A stretch of 64,000 nt of DNA, taken from positions 66,890,154-66,954,153 of the forward strand of contig JARWIR010000002.1 in the NCBI GenBank assembly GCA_029959085.1. Reading direction: 5' to 3'. The DNA comes from Nemophila menziesii (taxonomy: Eukaryota > Streptophyta > Magnoliopsida > Boraginales > Hydrophyllaceae). A program made the position numbers and the translations under genes. Of this stretch, positions 35,531 to 51,413 are shown piece by piece. The notes under the pieces are model-generated. The model was given only the letters and a program-made list of their open reading frames with translations. It had not been told where the DNA came from and did not search any database. The number at the start of each line of letters is the position of its first letter. Within the stretch, counting starts at the first letter, position 1.

Positions 35531-38399
35531 TTATAAGGGTTCACAAGTCCTAATCATAAGTAAGTGCTTATCTTTTCTAAGTTTAATTTATACTTCTAAT
35601 ATATATTTTTTTCTAATATGATATAAAACGTATATTTCACCTTGAAATGAAGATAGTTCCATATGAGAACATACTATTATATATACTTAAATAGATTGTT
35701 AGACTGTAGAAAAAACCTATGATTTAGATTTCAATTTTATTTATGTTAATGAATTGTATACATAATCAAATTCTTCTTGAAACTTAACAAACATTTATTT
35801 AATTATATAAGGTTTTCTTACTAAGATAAGCACTTATTGTGGTAGTCAGGTACAATCATATTCTTTTGGATTTTTTTTTAGTAAATATGACATCATTACA
35901 TTGATTATGATTTTAATTATAGTTTTTATTCAGAAACTAAAGTGTTGATTGCTTGTGGATTTCATACATCATAGAAAGAAGAGAACAAGAATCCGAACAC
36001 TACAATTTTTGTCTTTTATAATGCAATATGTTTGCTATGTTTTCGTATGAGTCTCAAAATATTTGATTATGTTAGTATACCTTAAGTTTCTTGGTTATTA
36101 TTGTGAAATATACAATTTAGTGTTGAGTAATTAAAGTATTTATCAATGACAAACACATATATATTTGAAAACTCCATATATCTCATTTCAATAATATATA
36201 AAGAATACAATTATTTAAATGAAATTACAATTAATTTTTTGAAATCCAAAAGTAACTTATAATAAATATAAAAAATATTATAAAACAAATTAAAAAGTCA
36301 GTCGTTTCTCATGTATTTGAAAAATACAACAACAGAACATTCATTATCCAACAATGTTGGGACGTAAATAATGAGGTAAAGATTAACAAACTAGAAATAC
36401 AAAATTTACAAATTTTAGGATTTTCTACTACGAAGAATAATAGAGTTTTTTGAATTTTTTACTTAAACTACTATTGATGCAAATATTTTTTATTTTTTAT
36501 TATACAACAGTAATTTTGAGACCAAATCAATATGTCTCTAATGTATTTTTTCAAACATACGAAAATGTGGGAAATTGCTCGATTGATTAAACATAATTTT
36601 CTAATGAAATACATTATTTGTTAAAATTTAATTTAGGATGGTACAAATGAATTTATTTAAACAATTTGGGAACACCCACTCAGTTGTGAAATCTACATAC
36701 TTTAAAGAGATGAAAGAAAGGTTGATGAATTTAATGAAATCGTAACTGTTATTATATTTATTCGATAAATGTTATCTGTGTTCGATCTTAAACATACAAA
36801 GATTAAAATATTTTATGTTAATTAATGTCCAACATAAAGTTTTTATTGAATAATATCTAGAATATATATGACGAATTTCCAAGTGTTGTTTTTTTCGGAG
36901 TCGGTGTTAAAGTTGTTAAAAAGATTATAACGTGGATATAAATTAGCTAATTCATAATTCGAGTTTTATCGAGTGAAGACCATTAGCTTGAAAATCTTTT
37001 ATAAACCGTAATTCATTTTAATCATCAAACTACATCTAAAAATAAGAACGCAAGTAGAAAATTGTCTGAAACTAATAACAATATTACATGAAAAAAGATA
37101 ACGTGTTTATGTAAAGTTAAATTTAAACGTATGTTTGATATCCTTTTATCACCAAGTTTTCTAGGTACAAAATATAAATAATATCCAAATTGGTATTCAT
37201 AAAATATGCATTTGGTAATCATAGTAATAAGAATGACAATTTGTATTAATGTATCATGCTAATGTTTACAATCTGTGTATTAAATGATCAATATACATGA
37301 TTTCATTATACTTACAAATACTATAATTACATAAAGAAAATTTAATAGAAAGCGTACAACACATACCAACCATATGCAATGAAAACATTCACTTTAATCA
37401 TACAAAGGGAAACACTACACTGATTTAAAATCATGTTTTTATAGTTAACATGTAAATCATCTTTTTACAGTTTGCATGTCATCGTTATCGTCAGCATCTT
37501 CCATACGGGTAGCGGCATTTGAAGCATACATTCTTTGATCATACTTGTATTACATCACAACAAAGTAAAACATTGGCAATGATTTTAACGCAAATTATAA
37601 AATGTCCATATTATTGAAACAAACAAATAGCTGCGCCATAAATTTTTCTCCTATTATTACCTCATACACTATTTTTTAGCAGCTTTCAGTGTTCACTGTG
37701 TTGGGATTGACACAGTTTGTTGCATGGACCTTTTTTTACAATTGTTCAACACCCTTGATTATATTATATACCTTATTATCCATCATTGTCTGAATATTTC
37801 TGAAATATGTAATAACTTCAAAAGCATGTGACCAGGAGGCAAATATAATAATTATGGTTAAACATCATGTGTTTAATCAAGATAATAATCAACATACATA
37901 CAATTTTTTACAACACATAAAATTATACAATCCATTTAACAGTCCTTCAATATTAAGATTAATACTTTAAAGTATAAAAATATTTACCTTTATACGACTC
38001 AAGTATTGAGGAAACAGCAATCTCCCAAATAAACATAGGTACTGACAACAATTACTCACCAAAACTAAATCTCCAAGTATCATAAACTACTTTTTTTTAA
38101 ATTTACATCAAATTCAGAATGTGAATTACAAACTAAAGCACTACAAAAGGATAAAATTCTACCTACTCTTGAGTAGCGGAAGAACCTAATTATGGCCTAT
38201 AATCTTATTGAGCTAACAATACTCTTTCTGTTGGGACCCACTAAAGTGATGCAGAGTTAATGTAATATTACAACATCAAGTCATCAAGAACTATTTTTAT
38301 AATTTGTTTAAAACCTAGAAAATAGATGAGAGATTAAATTTATGGAAAAAAAGAATATATATAAACCAAATGAAATAGGACATGTAAAATTTTAAATGA

Positions 38400-39078
38400 T
38401 AAAATTTCAAGAATGTCTCCCTCATATACGTAGGGTGATGCCTTTATTAGAGTGAATGTTAGTAGAGTTGCTTACTAATCCTTCATAATACTTTGCATAT
38501 TAAGATGTGTTTCCAATATATGTATTCTTATGTAGAATATTTATGCTAAAAAAGATCGGTTAAAAGAGCCTTAAATAATTTCAATCTCAAGTATTTCAAG
38601 AGAAGTCCACAGTATATTAATAAAATGTGGATTAAACATGAAGATCTACAAAATGCTTTTATAGAAGATAATGGCACAAATTTGATCATGACTAAGGAGA
38701 GATTAATATTGAGTAATCTTGAGGAAACTAATCTTCATGAGAAAGAGATTCTGAAGCAAAAGGCTAGGGATACATGGTCAGGGAGAGTTTGCAGCTCGAG
38801 AAACTACTACAACCATATTATAAAGGCTAGACAAGCTAGAAATAAGGTGAGAATATTAATTGATGATTAAGGTAATATCATATCCTTTCCTGAATGAATA
38901 AAGGTAGAGTTTATTAGCTTTTACAACTATATTATTAGAACTGATATCCCAGACAAGAAGTCTGCTCAGTCAATACACTTAGAGAACAGTCAATACACTT
39001 AGAGAACGTAATATTTCTCTTAAAGATGATCAAATCAAATACTTAAATTAGCCTATAACCACAACAGGAATTAAGACA

Positions 39079-39080
<2 letters not shown>
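38400..39080 (+). pseudogene. LINE ORF2 fragment in U3
   Basis: Open frame 38625-38870 (81 codons) with LSNLEETNLHEKEILKQKAR, DTWSGRV and IKARQARNKVRILIDD. The rest (FISFYNYIIRTDI..., DDQIKYLN.PITTTGIK) follows after a stop, with a small internal duplication. Confidence 0.7.

Positions 39081-39081
<1 letters not shown>

Positions 39082-39121
<40 letters not shown>
39082..39121. repeat. (TA)n microsatellite in U3
   Basis: About 20 TA units at the LINE/b2 border. Confidence 0.95.
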
Positions 39122-39123
<2 letters not shown>

Positions 39124-42100
39124 AAACTCTGTATATCTTATTTAAATAATATATATTAAGAATAAATTTTGTATATGAAATTACAAATAATTTTTTGGCA
39201 TCCAAAAGTTACTTGTATAAAAAAAATTATAAAACCAATTAAAAGTCTATCCTTTCTCATGTAATTCCAAATTACAACAAAAGAAAATTCATAATCCAAC
39301 AACCTAACACCACCCTTACTCTTGCAAATTTTTGAGAGACATAAAGGTGGTGACATATTTAATGAGGTAATGATTAACAAACCAATTAATACGAAATTTA
39401 CAAATCTTAGTATTTTCTACTACAAAAGGTAAAATAGTCCATTGAGTTTTCTACTTTACATACCTTTGAGGTGAATAATTTTAAATTTAAAATTTTACAA
39501 AAGTTATCCTGAAACTCAATTTTTACGCCTCAAATGTATTTTTTAGAACATTAAAAAATATTAAAATTACATATATTGATTAAACATTATTTTTTAATGA
39601 AATACATTATTTGTTAAAATATTTTTTCGGATGGTACAAATGAACTTCTTTGAACAATTTGGGAATACCCTCTTCGATCTGTAAGCTATATACTTTAAAG
39701 AATTGGTGAGAAAAGTCGATGACTCTAAAGAAATCGTAACATTTATTAAATTTATTCAATAAATGGTATTTTTATTATATTTTAACCTAACTAAGTTCAA
39801 AACATGTTATTTTAGCTAATGTCCAAAATAAACATTTATGACAATTTTCTAGGTGTTATATTTTTTAGAGTAAGCATTAGAGTTGTTAATAGGATTATAA
39901 GATGTATAATAAGATTCACCGGAATATCAAACACAGAGTTAAACTAGATAATCAACAATTTGAGTTTTATCGGGTAAAAAACATTAGCTTGAAAATCATT
40001 TATTAAATATAAGTCATTATAATCGTCAAACTAAATCTCAAAATCAGAACACAAGTAGAGAATTTATTGAACACTGATAACAATATTACATGAAGAAAGA
40101 TAATGTGTTTACTTAAAGTTAAAGTTAAACATATGATTAATATCCTTTTATCACCAAGTTTATAGGTACAAAATACTATTAATACCCAAAATATGTATTC
40201 TTGAAATATGCATATTTTAATAATAGTAAGATGAATGATAATTATGATTAAGATATTATACTATGTTTACAATGTATTAGATTACAAAAATTTATAAAAA
40301 TAAACGTATTAATAAAAACTTAATGATGCTTCTATTGAAAATTATATGAAATAAAAAATAAAAAATATTTTTGGGCCACTCCTAGAAAAAAAAACAACGT
40401 ATCAATAAACTTCTAGTAACTATAAAAAATAGTCAAGGAAGTAAGCATTTAAATACTTTATATCACTGTCAATATGTGTACACAAAATTATTTCATATTA
40501 ACAATAGTCCTACTATATATGTTCCAAGATATATAAGTAAATAAATACAAGTTATATGCATTCTATCATACTTATGGTAAAAAATTAATATCAAATTGTA
40601 TTTCTAAAGCCTAGCTTCTTGGTTATAAGTGATGTATGTGGAGCGATTAGAAACCAAATAGAAACAAATGCTCAAGAACTCCTTGCTTCTGCAATAACCT
40701 GAAAGATTATTATTTTTTTATAATTACATTTACAAATAGAGATATTTATAATAATATATATCTGAACCTCAATAACTCGTCTCAAAATATATTTTTCTAA
40801 AAAAGAGAGAAAACCTATTCCATCCAAAGTACTCAAATTTTAATAAGAAATTAATGTATATATTCTAACTTTCAAAAAATATTTCATATGATTATATAGA
40901 AAGTATATATCTAATTGGTATATCTGTAATTTCGAGGATAAAATCATAGTACCTGACTCTCAAGCATGGGTATTATAACTAAGAGAAGTGCAACAACTAT
41001 GTCTTGCAAATATAAATATAAAAAAATTCTATACATGTTTACTTTCTCATCAGCAAAGCTAGTCCCTTTACGAGCAAAAAAAAGTTGCATTGTGTCGATT
41101 TATGATAAAGTTCATTGAACAATGTGCATGACACTTTGATGATATATGTTTATGCAGCTTACATGGAAGGAGTTGAGTAGTTTCACTAATTTTAGAAAAT
41201 TCACATGGCCATGTGTTATTTGGTAATGTTAGTAGAATATTGTGTACCTTGTCTCTTGTATCTTAGGACAATGACATGTACGAATTTGTTCTGTCAAATT
41301 TATTAAGGTTGATCCATTAAGAGTTTTGTTTGTTCAAATTTATTAAGAAAGTCAAAAAGAAGATTGAAAATATTACTCATGTGCCAATCCATTTTGTAAA
41401 AATAATTGTTAATATCTTACAAACATAATTGGAAAAGGTAGTATGTTTGGTACGATTCCTATTGATTGGTAAAAATACCCACCCCTTATCTTATATCTTT
41501 GATAAATTGTGATTTTCCATAAAACATTGGATTATATATAATTTATATTTATTAATAGGTATGGCATGTACCCAATTGAGACTCTACTTACATTGACTTT
41601 ACACGTCCTTTGATGTTACATATATGGTGTAAGTTTAATGATATTTGCAATAATAATAATAATAATAATAATAGTAATATATTATATTTAGAACATTCAA
41701 CAGAGTTACAATACAAGGTCTTTTATTCAGATAGATATTACAGTGAAATGATTATTATACTCTTACTCTTACAGATCTAAAACCTATATTCATAAGTTCA
41801 AATTAGTTCGCTATAATAAGATAATTTGACTAATATATCCATATAAATATCATATTCCTTTCAATTAGAACAAAAAGAAAAATTATTAATCAATATCTAT
41901 CTTGACTATATATATGAAATGACCCTTTTCTAAAAGTAATCTAATGGCCTAAAAAATAAATTCTTAAAGACTATGCTAACATCTAGTTCGAAATTTTCTC
42001 CTCCTTCCTCTAAGTTTATGTATCTTTATAACCCATGAAATTATTAAAATGTAAGAAATAAATATACCCCACACCAATTTAGTTTTTTGAAAAATAAAGA

Positions 42101-42859
42101 TAACGGATTTTAGGTAATATTCATGTGAAAATAAAAAAAATTGGTTTCAAACTACAAAAAAGTTATATATATTATTTAAAGTGGTCAAGAGAGGAGATTA
42201 CGAAAATATTGTTTAAGGTTGAATTAGTTTTTAAAAATCATAAAATAAACTCGATCTAAGTTACTTGTCTTAGATGAACCAATTGAAATCTTTTCTATTG
42301 ATGTTGATGGTCATTGGTGATGAGTAAAACAAAAATATTGATGGGTAGGCCATAGATCGTTAAGAATATTTGTATATGTGTGGGGTAGTTTCAAATACAT
42401 TAGATTTAAAAGGTGTTAATGTATTAAGATGACATGTATCTGAATTGAGTGTTAAGATGGAGGAGGTAGAATTTTGTTTATATATATATAATAAAATACG
42501 ATGAATAAGTTTCCTTTCTTCTGTGGTCAAATTTTATTTGTAATTTGTTTAACAAATAAATTTGAAAACCTAAATTAAATGATTAAAAATATTTTTTTAA
42601 ATAATACTAAGACAACTTTCTTAAAAAAAATAATAATAATGTCAAAATTTTAAAAATTTCATAAATCGACCAAATTAAGAATTTTAGTGGCATATATCTG
42701 GTTTGTGTATTTTAGATTTTTTTAAAGATTAAATAAATTAAAATAAAAAAAGAAAATATTTCTTAGAGTTTTCAATTTTTTTAATTTAACACCAATTTTA
42801 AAGAATGAAAACTCAATCTCAACATCCACCATTAATACAACTTACCATCAACAGCTTCT

Positions 42860-44012
42860 ATGAACACCCTAATCATATAGAAATTTCATCGTAGCTGCGG
42901 GTACAATTCAACCTCATTGGTCATCATACCAACATCACCTAATGAAATCTCCATAGAAAACCTATCAAGAGTTTTTATAAAATCACTCGTAAAACTCAAA
43001 CCTGTATCAAAATATTGGTACAAACTCATTTCTTCTTCAAATATTTCCAAAATCTATTTATCTCAATCAATCAACAACCCTAAAAAACTCTCCACCACAT
43101 GATTTTGACATCAATTGCTAATCTGAGCAACTTAATACAATGTTCATTTCCTTCTTTAATAGAAAATCATTCAAAGAATATAGATTATGTAGATTATCCA
43201 ATGAAGGATCCCAAAAAGAAAATTAGATTTTTTGGATCTGTTAATTGATTAATTTGTTTAGCATCGTGATTTGGTTAATAAGAATCCATCATTGAAAATA
43301 TCTAGAAAATTGCCTTCTATAGATATTGATAAATACCACATCAAGGCTTATGGATTTTGGTATGATTTGTCTAATGATAATTATAAATTAATTATTTTTT
43401 AGGATTTTAATTATATTGATAATGTTGTATTCCATGATAAAGTTAAGGTTTATTGTAGGAATTCTAATACTTGGAGGAGCCTTGAAACTTCTAAAGGTTG
43501 TTCATGTTTTAGTAATTTGGGGTCATTTCTGAATGAGAAGCTACAATGGATATGTAGGGGCTATACATATGTTGATCATGTTAAGAAATGGGTTATTATT
43601 TCCCTTGATTTGGAGAATTACTCAGATTTATCTACCATCCTATAAGGAGAAAGAGAATGGGTTATTTCATGAAATTACAGTGTTAAATTGTATGTTATAT
43701 CTGGTGCATTATAGTATGGGATCTCATATAGATATACTGGTTATGAAAGACTATTGAGTGGAGGATTCTTGGATGAATTTCATCACCCTTCCACAATTGA
43801 TATCCGGGCCCAATATAAGAATATGTTTTTTTAAAAATGATGAAATTTTGAATTTTTCAAGGTTTCTACTTTTTTTCCAAACAAATCTAAAGATCATTCA
43901 ACCATGAATTACCAACTCCATGAGTTCTTAAACTATTTCCCTGAAGTGATTTATATTGAACGATTAGTTTCTCCTTATGTTGATGGTGTGGAAAAGAAGC
44001 CTATGGAGTAGA
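42860..44012 (+). pseudogene. F-box/FBA-type gene copy 4
   Basis: ATG at 42860 and the same TAG at codon 7 as copies 3 and 5. An F-box remnant is readable at 42917-43102 (SPNEISIENLSRVFIKSLVK, SKYWYKLISSSN). It shares with copy 3 the Phe-Ile change, the loss after GLICL, the TAG after LIIF and the 8-base deletion before ATTTATCTACC. It adds its own stops (TGA after SVN at about 43248, and TGA after KDY at 43755) and a deletion of ATATACTCGA near 43792. A dead gene. Confidence 0.85.
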
Positions 44013-46979
44013 ACTTATAAGGGTTCAGAAGTCCTAATTATAAGTAAGTGTTTATCTTTTCTAAGTTTAATTTATACTTCTAATATATATTGTATATTTT
44101 CATATTCATTTTACTCTTTTTTTAGAGTAACTATCGAAATATGTAAGATATTTTTTTCTAATTAAGTTAAAACTAACATGATACAAAACGTATATTTCAC
44201 CTTGAAATTAAGATAGTTCCATCGGAAAACATACTATTATATATACTTAAATGGATTGTTAGACTGTAGCAAAAACCAATGATATAGATTTCAATTTTCT
44301 TTATGTTAATGAATTGTATACATAATCAAATTCTTGTTGAAACTTAGAAAATATTTATTTAATCATATAAGGTTTTCTTACTAAGATAAACACTTATTAC
44401 GGTAGTCAGGTACAATCATATTCTTTTGGATTTTTTTTGTAGTAAATATGACGCCATTACATTGATTATGATTTTTATTATAATTTTTATTCATAACTAA
44501 ATTGTTGATTGCTTATGGATTTCATAAATCATAGAAAGAAGAGAACAAGAATATGAAGACTAAATTTTTTTTTATATTTGTCTTTTATAATGCAATATGT
44601 TTGCTATGTTTTCGTATGAGTCTCAAAATAATTGATTATGTTAGTGTACCTTAAGTTTCTTGGTTATTATTGTGAAATATACAATTTAGTGTTGATTAAT
44701 TAAAGTATTTATCAATGACGAACACATATATATTTGAAAACTCCATATATCTCATTTCAATAATATATATTAAGAATACAATTATGTAAATGAAATTACA
44801 AGTAATTTTTTGAAATCCAAAAGTTACTTGTAATAAATATAAAAAAAAATTATAAAACAAATTAAAAGTCAGTCCTTTCTCATTTGATTGAAAAATATAA
44901 CAAAAGAACATTCATTATCCAATAATGTTGGGATGTAAATAATGAGGTAAAGATTAACAAACTAGAAATACAAAATTTACAAATTTTAGGATTTTCTACT
45001 ACGAAAAATAATAGAGTTTTTTGAATTTTGTACTTTAAGTACTATTGAGGGGTATATTTTTAATTTTTTATTATACAACAGTAATTTTGAGATCCAGTCT
45101 ATACGTCTCTAATGTATTTTTTAAAACATATAAAAATATGGGAAATTGCTCGATTGATTAAACATAATTTTATAATGAAATACATTATTTGTTAAAATTT
45201 AATTTGGGATGGTACAAATGAATTTATTTGAACAATTTGGGAACACCCACTCATATGTGAAATCTACATACTTTATAGAGATGAAAGAAAAGTTGATGAA
45301 TATAATGAAATCGTAACTATTATTATATTTATTCGATAAATGTTATTTGTATTCGATCTTAAACATACTAAGATTGAAATAGTTGATGTTAATTAATGTC
45401 CAATATAAAGTTTTTATGGAATAAGATCTAGATTATATATGACGAATTTCCAAGTGTTATTTTTTTTGGAGTCAGGTGTTAAAGTTGTTAATAAGATTAT
45501 AAGCTGTCTAATAAGATTCTCAATTAATTATCAAACGTGGATATAAATTAGCTAATTCATAATTTGAGTTTTATCGAGTGAAGAACATTAGCGTGAAAAT
45601 CTTTTATAAACTGTAATTCATTCTAAACATCAAACTACATCTAAAAATAAGAAGCAAGTAGAAAATTGACCAGCAATTAATAACAATATTACATGAAAAA
45701 AGATAACCTGTTTATATAGAGTTAAATTTAAACTTATGTTTGATATACTTTTATCACCAAGTTTTCTAGGTACAAAATACAAATAATACCCAAGTTGGTT
45801 TTCATAAAATATGCATTTGGTAATCATAGTAATAAAAATGATAATTTGTATTAATGTACCATGCTAATGTTTACAATCTGTGTATAAGATGATCAATATA
45901 CATGATATCATTATATATAAAAATACTATAATCAAATTAAGAAAACTTAATAGAAAGTGTGCAATACATACCAACCATTTGCAATGAAAACATCCACTTT
46001 AGTCATAAAAAGGGAAACACTATACTGATTTAAATTCGTGTTTTTATAGTTTACATGTAAATCATGTTATTATAGTCTACATGTCATCGTTATTAGCATC
46101 TTCCATACTGGTAGCGGCATTCGAAGCATACATTCTTTGATCATACTTGTATTACATCCCAACAAAGTAAAAGATTGGTAATGATTTTTGCGCAAACTAT
46201 AAAATGGCTATATTTTTGGAACAAACAAATAGCTGTGCCATTAATTTTCCTCCTATTATTACCTCATACACTATTTTTAAGTAGCTTTCAGTGCTCACTG
46301 GGTTGGGATTGACACAGTTTGTTGCATGGACCTTTTTTTATAATTTCTCAACACCCTCGATTATATTATATAGCTTATTATCGATCATTGTCTGAATATG
46401 TAATAATTTCAAAAGCATGTGACCAGGAGCCAAATATGATACTTATGGTTCAACATCATGTGTTTAATCAAGATTATAATCAACATACATACAATTTTTT
46501 ACAAAACACAAAATTATACAATCCATTTAACTGTCCTTCAATATTAAGATTAATAATTTAAAGTACAAAAATATTTACCTTTATACGACTCAAGTATTGA
46601 GGAAACAGCAATCTCCCAAATAAACATAGGTATTGAAAAAAATTACTCACCAAAAATAAATCTCCAAGTATCATAAACTACTTTTCTTTCAAAAATTTGT
46701 AACTAATTCAGAATGTGTATTACAAACTAAAGCACTACAAAAGAATAAAATTCTACCTACTCTTAAGTAGCGGAAGAACCTAATTATGGCCTATAATCTT
46801 ATTGAGCTAAAGTTTAACAATACTCTTTCTGTTGGGACCCACTAAAATGATACATAGTTAATGTAACATTACAACATCAAGTCATCAAGAACTATTTTTA
46901 GAATTTGTTTAAAACATGGAAAATAGATGAGAGATTAAATTTATGGAAAAAAAATAATATATGTAAACCTAATGAAATA

Positions 46980-47665
46980 GAAAATGTAAAATTTTAAATG
47001 ATAAAAGTTCAAGAATGTCACCCCCATATACTTAGGGTCATGCCTTTATTAGGGTGAAGGTTAGTAGAGTTGCTTACTAATCCTTCATAATACTTTGCAT
47101 ATTAAGATGTGTTTCCAAAATATGTATTCTTATGTAGAATCTTTATGCTAAAAAAAGATCGGTTAAAAGAGCCTTAAAGAATTTCAATCTCATGTATTTC
47201 AAGAGAAGTCCACAATATATTAATAGAATGAGGATTAAACATGAAGAGCTACAAAATTCTATTATAGAAGATAATGGCACAAATTTGATCATGACTAAGG
47301 AGAGATTAATATTGAGTAATCTTGAGGAATCTAATCTTCATGAGAAAGAGATTATGAAGCAAAAGGCTAGGGATACATGGACAGGAAGAGTTTGCAGCTC
47401 GAAAAACTATTACTACCATATTATAAAGGCTAGACACACTAGAAATAAGGTGAGAATATTAATTGATGATTAAGGTAATATCTTATCCTCTCGTGAACAA
47501 ATAAAAGGAGAGTTTATTAGCTTTTACAACTATATTATTAGAACTGGATATACCAGACAAGAAGTCTGCTCAGTCAATACACATAGAGAGCGTAATATTT
47601 CTCTTAATGTTGATCAAATCAAATACTTAAATCAGCCTATAACCACAACAAGAATTAAGACAGAC
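46980..47665 (+). pseudogene. LINE ORF2 fragment in U4
   Basis: The longest open version: 47192-47473, 93 codons, starting upstream with FKRSPQYINRMRIKHEELQN and running through LSNLEESNLHEKEIMKQKAR, DTWTGRV and IKARHTRNKVRILIDD. A stop follows, then IKGEFISFYNYIIRTGY and QIKYLNQPITTTRIK. Non-LTR retrotransposon derived; no catalytic motifs. Confidence 0.7.
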
Positions 47666-50600
47666 ATATATATTTCAAAACTCTGTATATCTCATTTAAA
47701 TAATATATATTAAGGATAAATTTTGTATACGAAATTAAAAATAATTTTTTGACATCAAAAAGTTACTTGTATAAAAAAATTATAAAACCAATTAAAAGTC
47801 AATCATTTCTCATGTGATTCCAAAATACAACAAAATAAAATTCATAATCCAACAACCTAACACCACACTTACTTTTGCAAGTTTTTGAGAGACATAAAGG
47901 TGGTGACATATTTAATGAGGAAATGATTAAAACACCATTTAATACGAAATTTACAAATCTTAGTATTTTCTACTACAAAAAGTAAAATAGTCCATTGAGT
48001 TTTCTAATTTACGCACCTTTGAGGTGAATTATTCTAAATTGTTAATTTTACAAAAGTTATCCTAAGACACAATTTTTACGCCTCTAATGTATTTTTAAAA
48101 ACATTAGAAAATATGAAAATTACATATATTGATTAAACATAATTTTTAATGAAATAGATTATTAATTAAAATATTATTTGGGTTGGTACAAATGAACTTC
48201 TTTGAACAATTTGGGAATACCCTCTTGGATCTGAAAGCTATATACTTTAAAGAGATGGTGAGAAAAGTTGACGACTCTAAAGAAATTGTAACAGTTATTA
48301 AATTTATTCAATAAATGTTATTCGTATTATATTTTAACCTAACTAAGTTTAAAACATGTTATTTGAACTAATGTCCAAGATAAATTTTTAAAGGAATAGA
48401 TCTCAAAACATTTATGAACATTTTCTAGGTGTTATGTTTTTTAGAGTCGGCATTAGAGTTGTTAATAGGATTATAAGATCTATAATAAGATTCACCGGAA
48501 CATCAAACGCAGAGCTAAACTAGATAATCCATAATTTGAGTTTTATCAAGTAAAGAACATAAGATTGAAAATCATTTATTAAATATAAGTCATTCTAATC
48601 GTGAATCTCAAAATAAGAACACAAGTAAAGAATTTATTGAACACTGATGACAATATTACATGAACAAAGATAATGTGTTTACTGAAAGTTAAAGTTAAAC
48701 ATATGATTAATATCCTTTTATCACCAAGTTTATAGGTACAAAATACTATTAATACCCAAAATATGTATTCTTGAAATATGCATATTTTAATAATAGTAAT
48801 AAGAATGATAATTATTATTAAGATATTATACTAATGTTTACAATGTATTAGATTACAAAAAATTATAAAAAAAAATATATTAATAAAAACTTAATGATGC
48901 TTCTATTGATAATTATATGAAATAAAAAATAATTTTTTTTTTTGGGCCACTCCTAGAAAAAACAACATATCAAACAAACTTCTAGTAACCATAAAAAATA
49001 GTCAAGGAAGTAAGCATTTAAATACTTTATATCAGTGTCAATATGTGTACAAAAAATTATTTCATATTAACAAAAGTCCTACTATATATACTCCAAGATA
49101 TATAAGTAAATAAATACAAGTTATAAGCATTCTATCATACTTATGGTTAACAATTAATATCAAATTGTATTTCTAAAGCCTAGCTTCTTTGTTATAAGTG
49201 ATGTATGTGGACCGATTAGAGAGAAAATAGAAACAAATGATCAAGAACTCCTTACTTCTGCAATAACCTGAAAGATTATTATTTTTTATAATTACATTTA
49301 CAAATAGATATATTTATAATAATATATATACGAATCTCAATAACTCGCCTTAAACTATATATTTCTAAAAAAGAGAAAAAACCTATTCGATCCAAACTAT
49401 TCAAATTTTAATTAGACTTCAATGTGTATATTCTTACTTTCACAAAATATTACATATGATTATATAGAAAGTATATATCTAATTGGTATATCTATAATTT
49501 CGAGGATAAAATCATAGTACCTGACTCTCAAGCACGGGTATTATTACTATGATAAGGGCAACAACTATGTCTTGCAAATATAAATTTAAAAAATTCTAGA
49601 CATGGTTACTTCTTCATCAGTAAAGCTAGTCTTTTTACGAGCAAGAAAAAGTTGCATTGTGTCGTTCATGATGAAGTGCATTGAACAATGTGCATGACAC
49701 TATGATGATATATGTTTATGCAACTTACATGGAAGGAGTTGAGTAGTTTCACTAATTTTAGGAAATTCACATGGCCATGTGTTATTTGGTAATGTTAGTA
49801 GAATATTGTGTAATTTGTCTCTTGTATCTTAGGACAATGCCATGTAAGAATTTGTTCTGTCAAATTTATTAAGGTTGTTCCATGTAAGAATTTTTTTTGT
49901 TCAAATTTATTAAGGAAATAAAAAATAAGGTTGAAAATATTACTCATGTGTCAATCCATTTTGTAAAAATAATTGTTAATATCTTAGCAAACATGATTGC
50001 AAAAGGTAGTATGTTTGGTACAATTCCTAATGATTGGTAAAATAACATACCCCTTATCTTATATCTTTGATAAATTGTGATTTCCCATAAAACATTGGAT
50101 TATATATAATTTGTATTTGCTAATAGGTGTGGCATGTACCCAATTGAGACTCTACTTACATTACTTTGCACGTCCTTTGATGTTACATATATGGGGTAAT
50201 ATTTAACGATATTTACAATAATAATAATAATATATTATATTTTGAACATTCAACAGAGTTACAATAAAAGGTCTTTTATAAAGATAGATATTAGAGTGAA
50301 ATGAATATTATACTCTTACTCTTACAGATCTAAAACCTACATTCAGAAGTTCAAATTAGTTTGCTATAATAAGATAATTTGACTAATATATCCATATAAA
50401 TATAATATTCCTTTCAGTTAAAACACAAAGACAAATTATTAATCAATATCCATCTTGACTATATATATGAAATGACCCTTTTCTAAAAGTAATCTAAGTC
50501 CTTAAAAAAGAAATTCATATAGAGTATGCTAACATCTAGTTTGAAATTTTCTCCGGCTTCCTCTAAGTTTATGTATCGTTATAACCCATGAAATTATTCA

Positions 50601-51413
50601 AATATAAGCAATAAAGATACCCGAAACCAATTTTGATTTTAGAAAAATAAAAATAATAGATTTTTGGTAATATTCATGCAAAAAGTAAAAAAAGTTAGTT
50701 TCAAACTACAAAAATGTTATATATATTATTTAAAGTGATCAAGAAAGAGGATTACGGAATTATTGTTCAAGCTTGAATTAGTTTTTAAAAATCATAAAAT
50801 AAACTCGATCTAAGTTACTTATCTTAGATGACTCAGTTAAAATCTTTTCTATTGATGTTGATGGTCATGGGTGATGAGAAAAACAAAAATATTGTTGGGT
50901 AGGTCATAGATCGGTAAGCATATTTGTATATGTGTGAGGTAGTTTCAATACATTAGATTTAAAAGGTGTTAATATATTAAGATGATGTGTATCTGAATTG
51001 AGTGTTAGGCTAGAGGAGGTAGACTTTTCTAATATTTATATATATATTAAAATAAGCAGAATAAGTTTTCTTTCTTCTGTGGTCAAATTTATTTGTATTT
51101 GTTTATCAAATAAATTTGAAAACCTAAATTAAATGATTAAAAATATTTTTTTTAAAATAATACTAAGACAAATTTTTTAAAATAGATGATAAAAATGTGA
51201 AAAATTTAAAAATTTCATAAATAGACTAAATTAAGAATTTTAGTGGCGTATATCTGGTTTGTGTAATTTAGAATTTTTTAAAGATTAAATAAATTAAAAT
51301 AAAAAAAGAAAATATTTCTTAGAGGTTTCTATTTTTTATTTAACACCAACTTTAAAGAATTAAAACACAATCTTAACATCCACCATTAACACAACTTACC
51401 ATCAACAACTTCT

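Larger units (their letters stand above)
34424..42859 (+). repeat. Array unit U3 (about 8.4 kb)
   Basis: The order is F-box copy 3, flank (35531-36150), b1 (36150-37270), unique part (37270-38400), LINE fragment (38400-39080), (TA)n, b2 (39122-40290), intergenic (40370-42120), promoter (42120-42859). A 20-base stretch containing CAGTCAATACACTTAGAGAA is doubled at about 38968-39005. Confidence 0.85.
42860..51413 (+). repeat. Array unit U4 (about 8.55 kb)
   Basis: The order is F-box copy 4, flank (44013-44720), b1 (44720-45850), unique part (45850-46980), LINE fragment (46980-47665) without the long TA tract, b2 (47670-48850), intergenic (48950-50690), promoter (50690-51413). Confidence 0.85.
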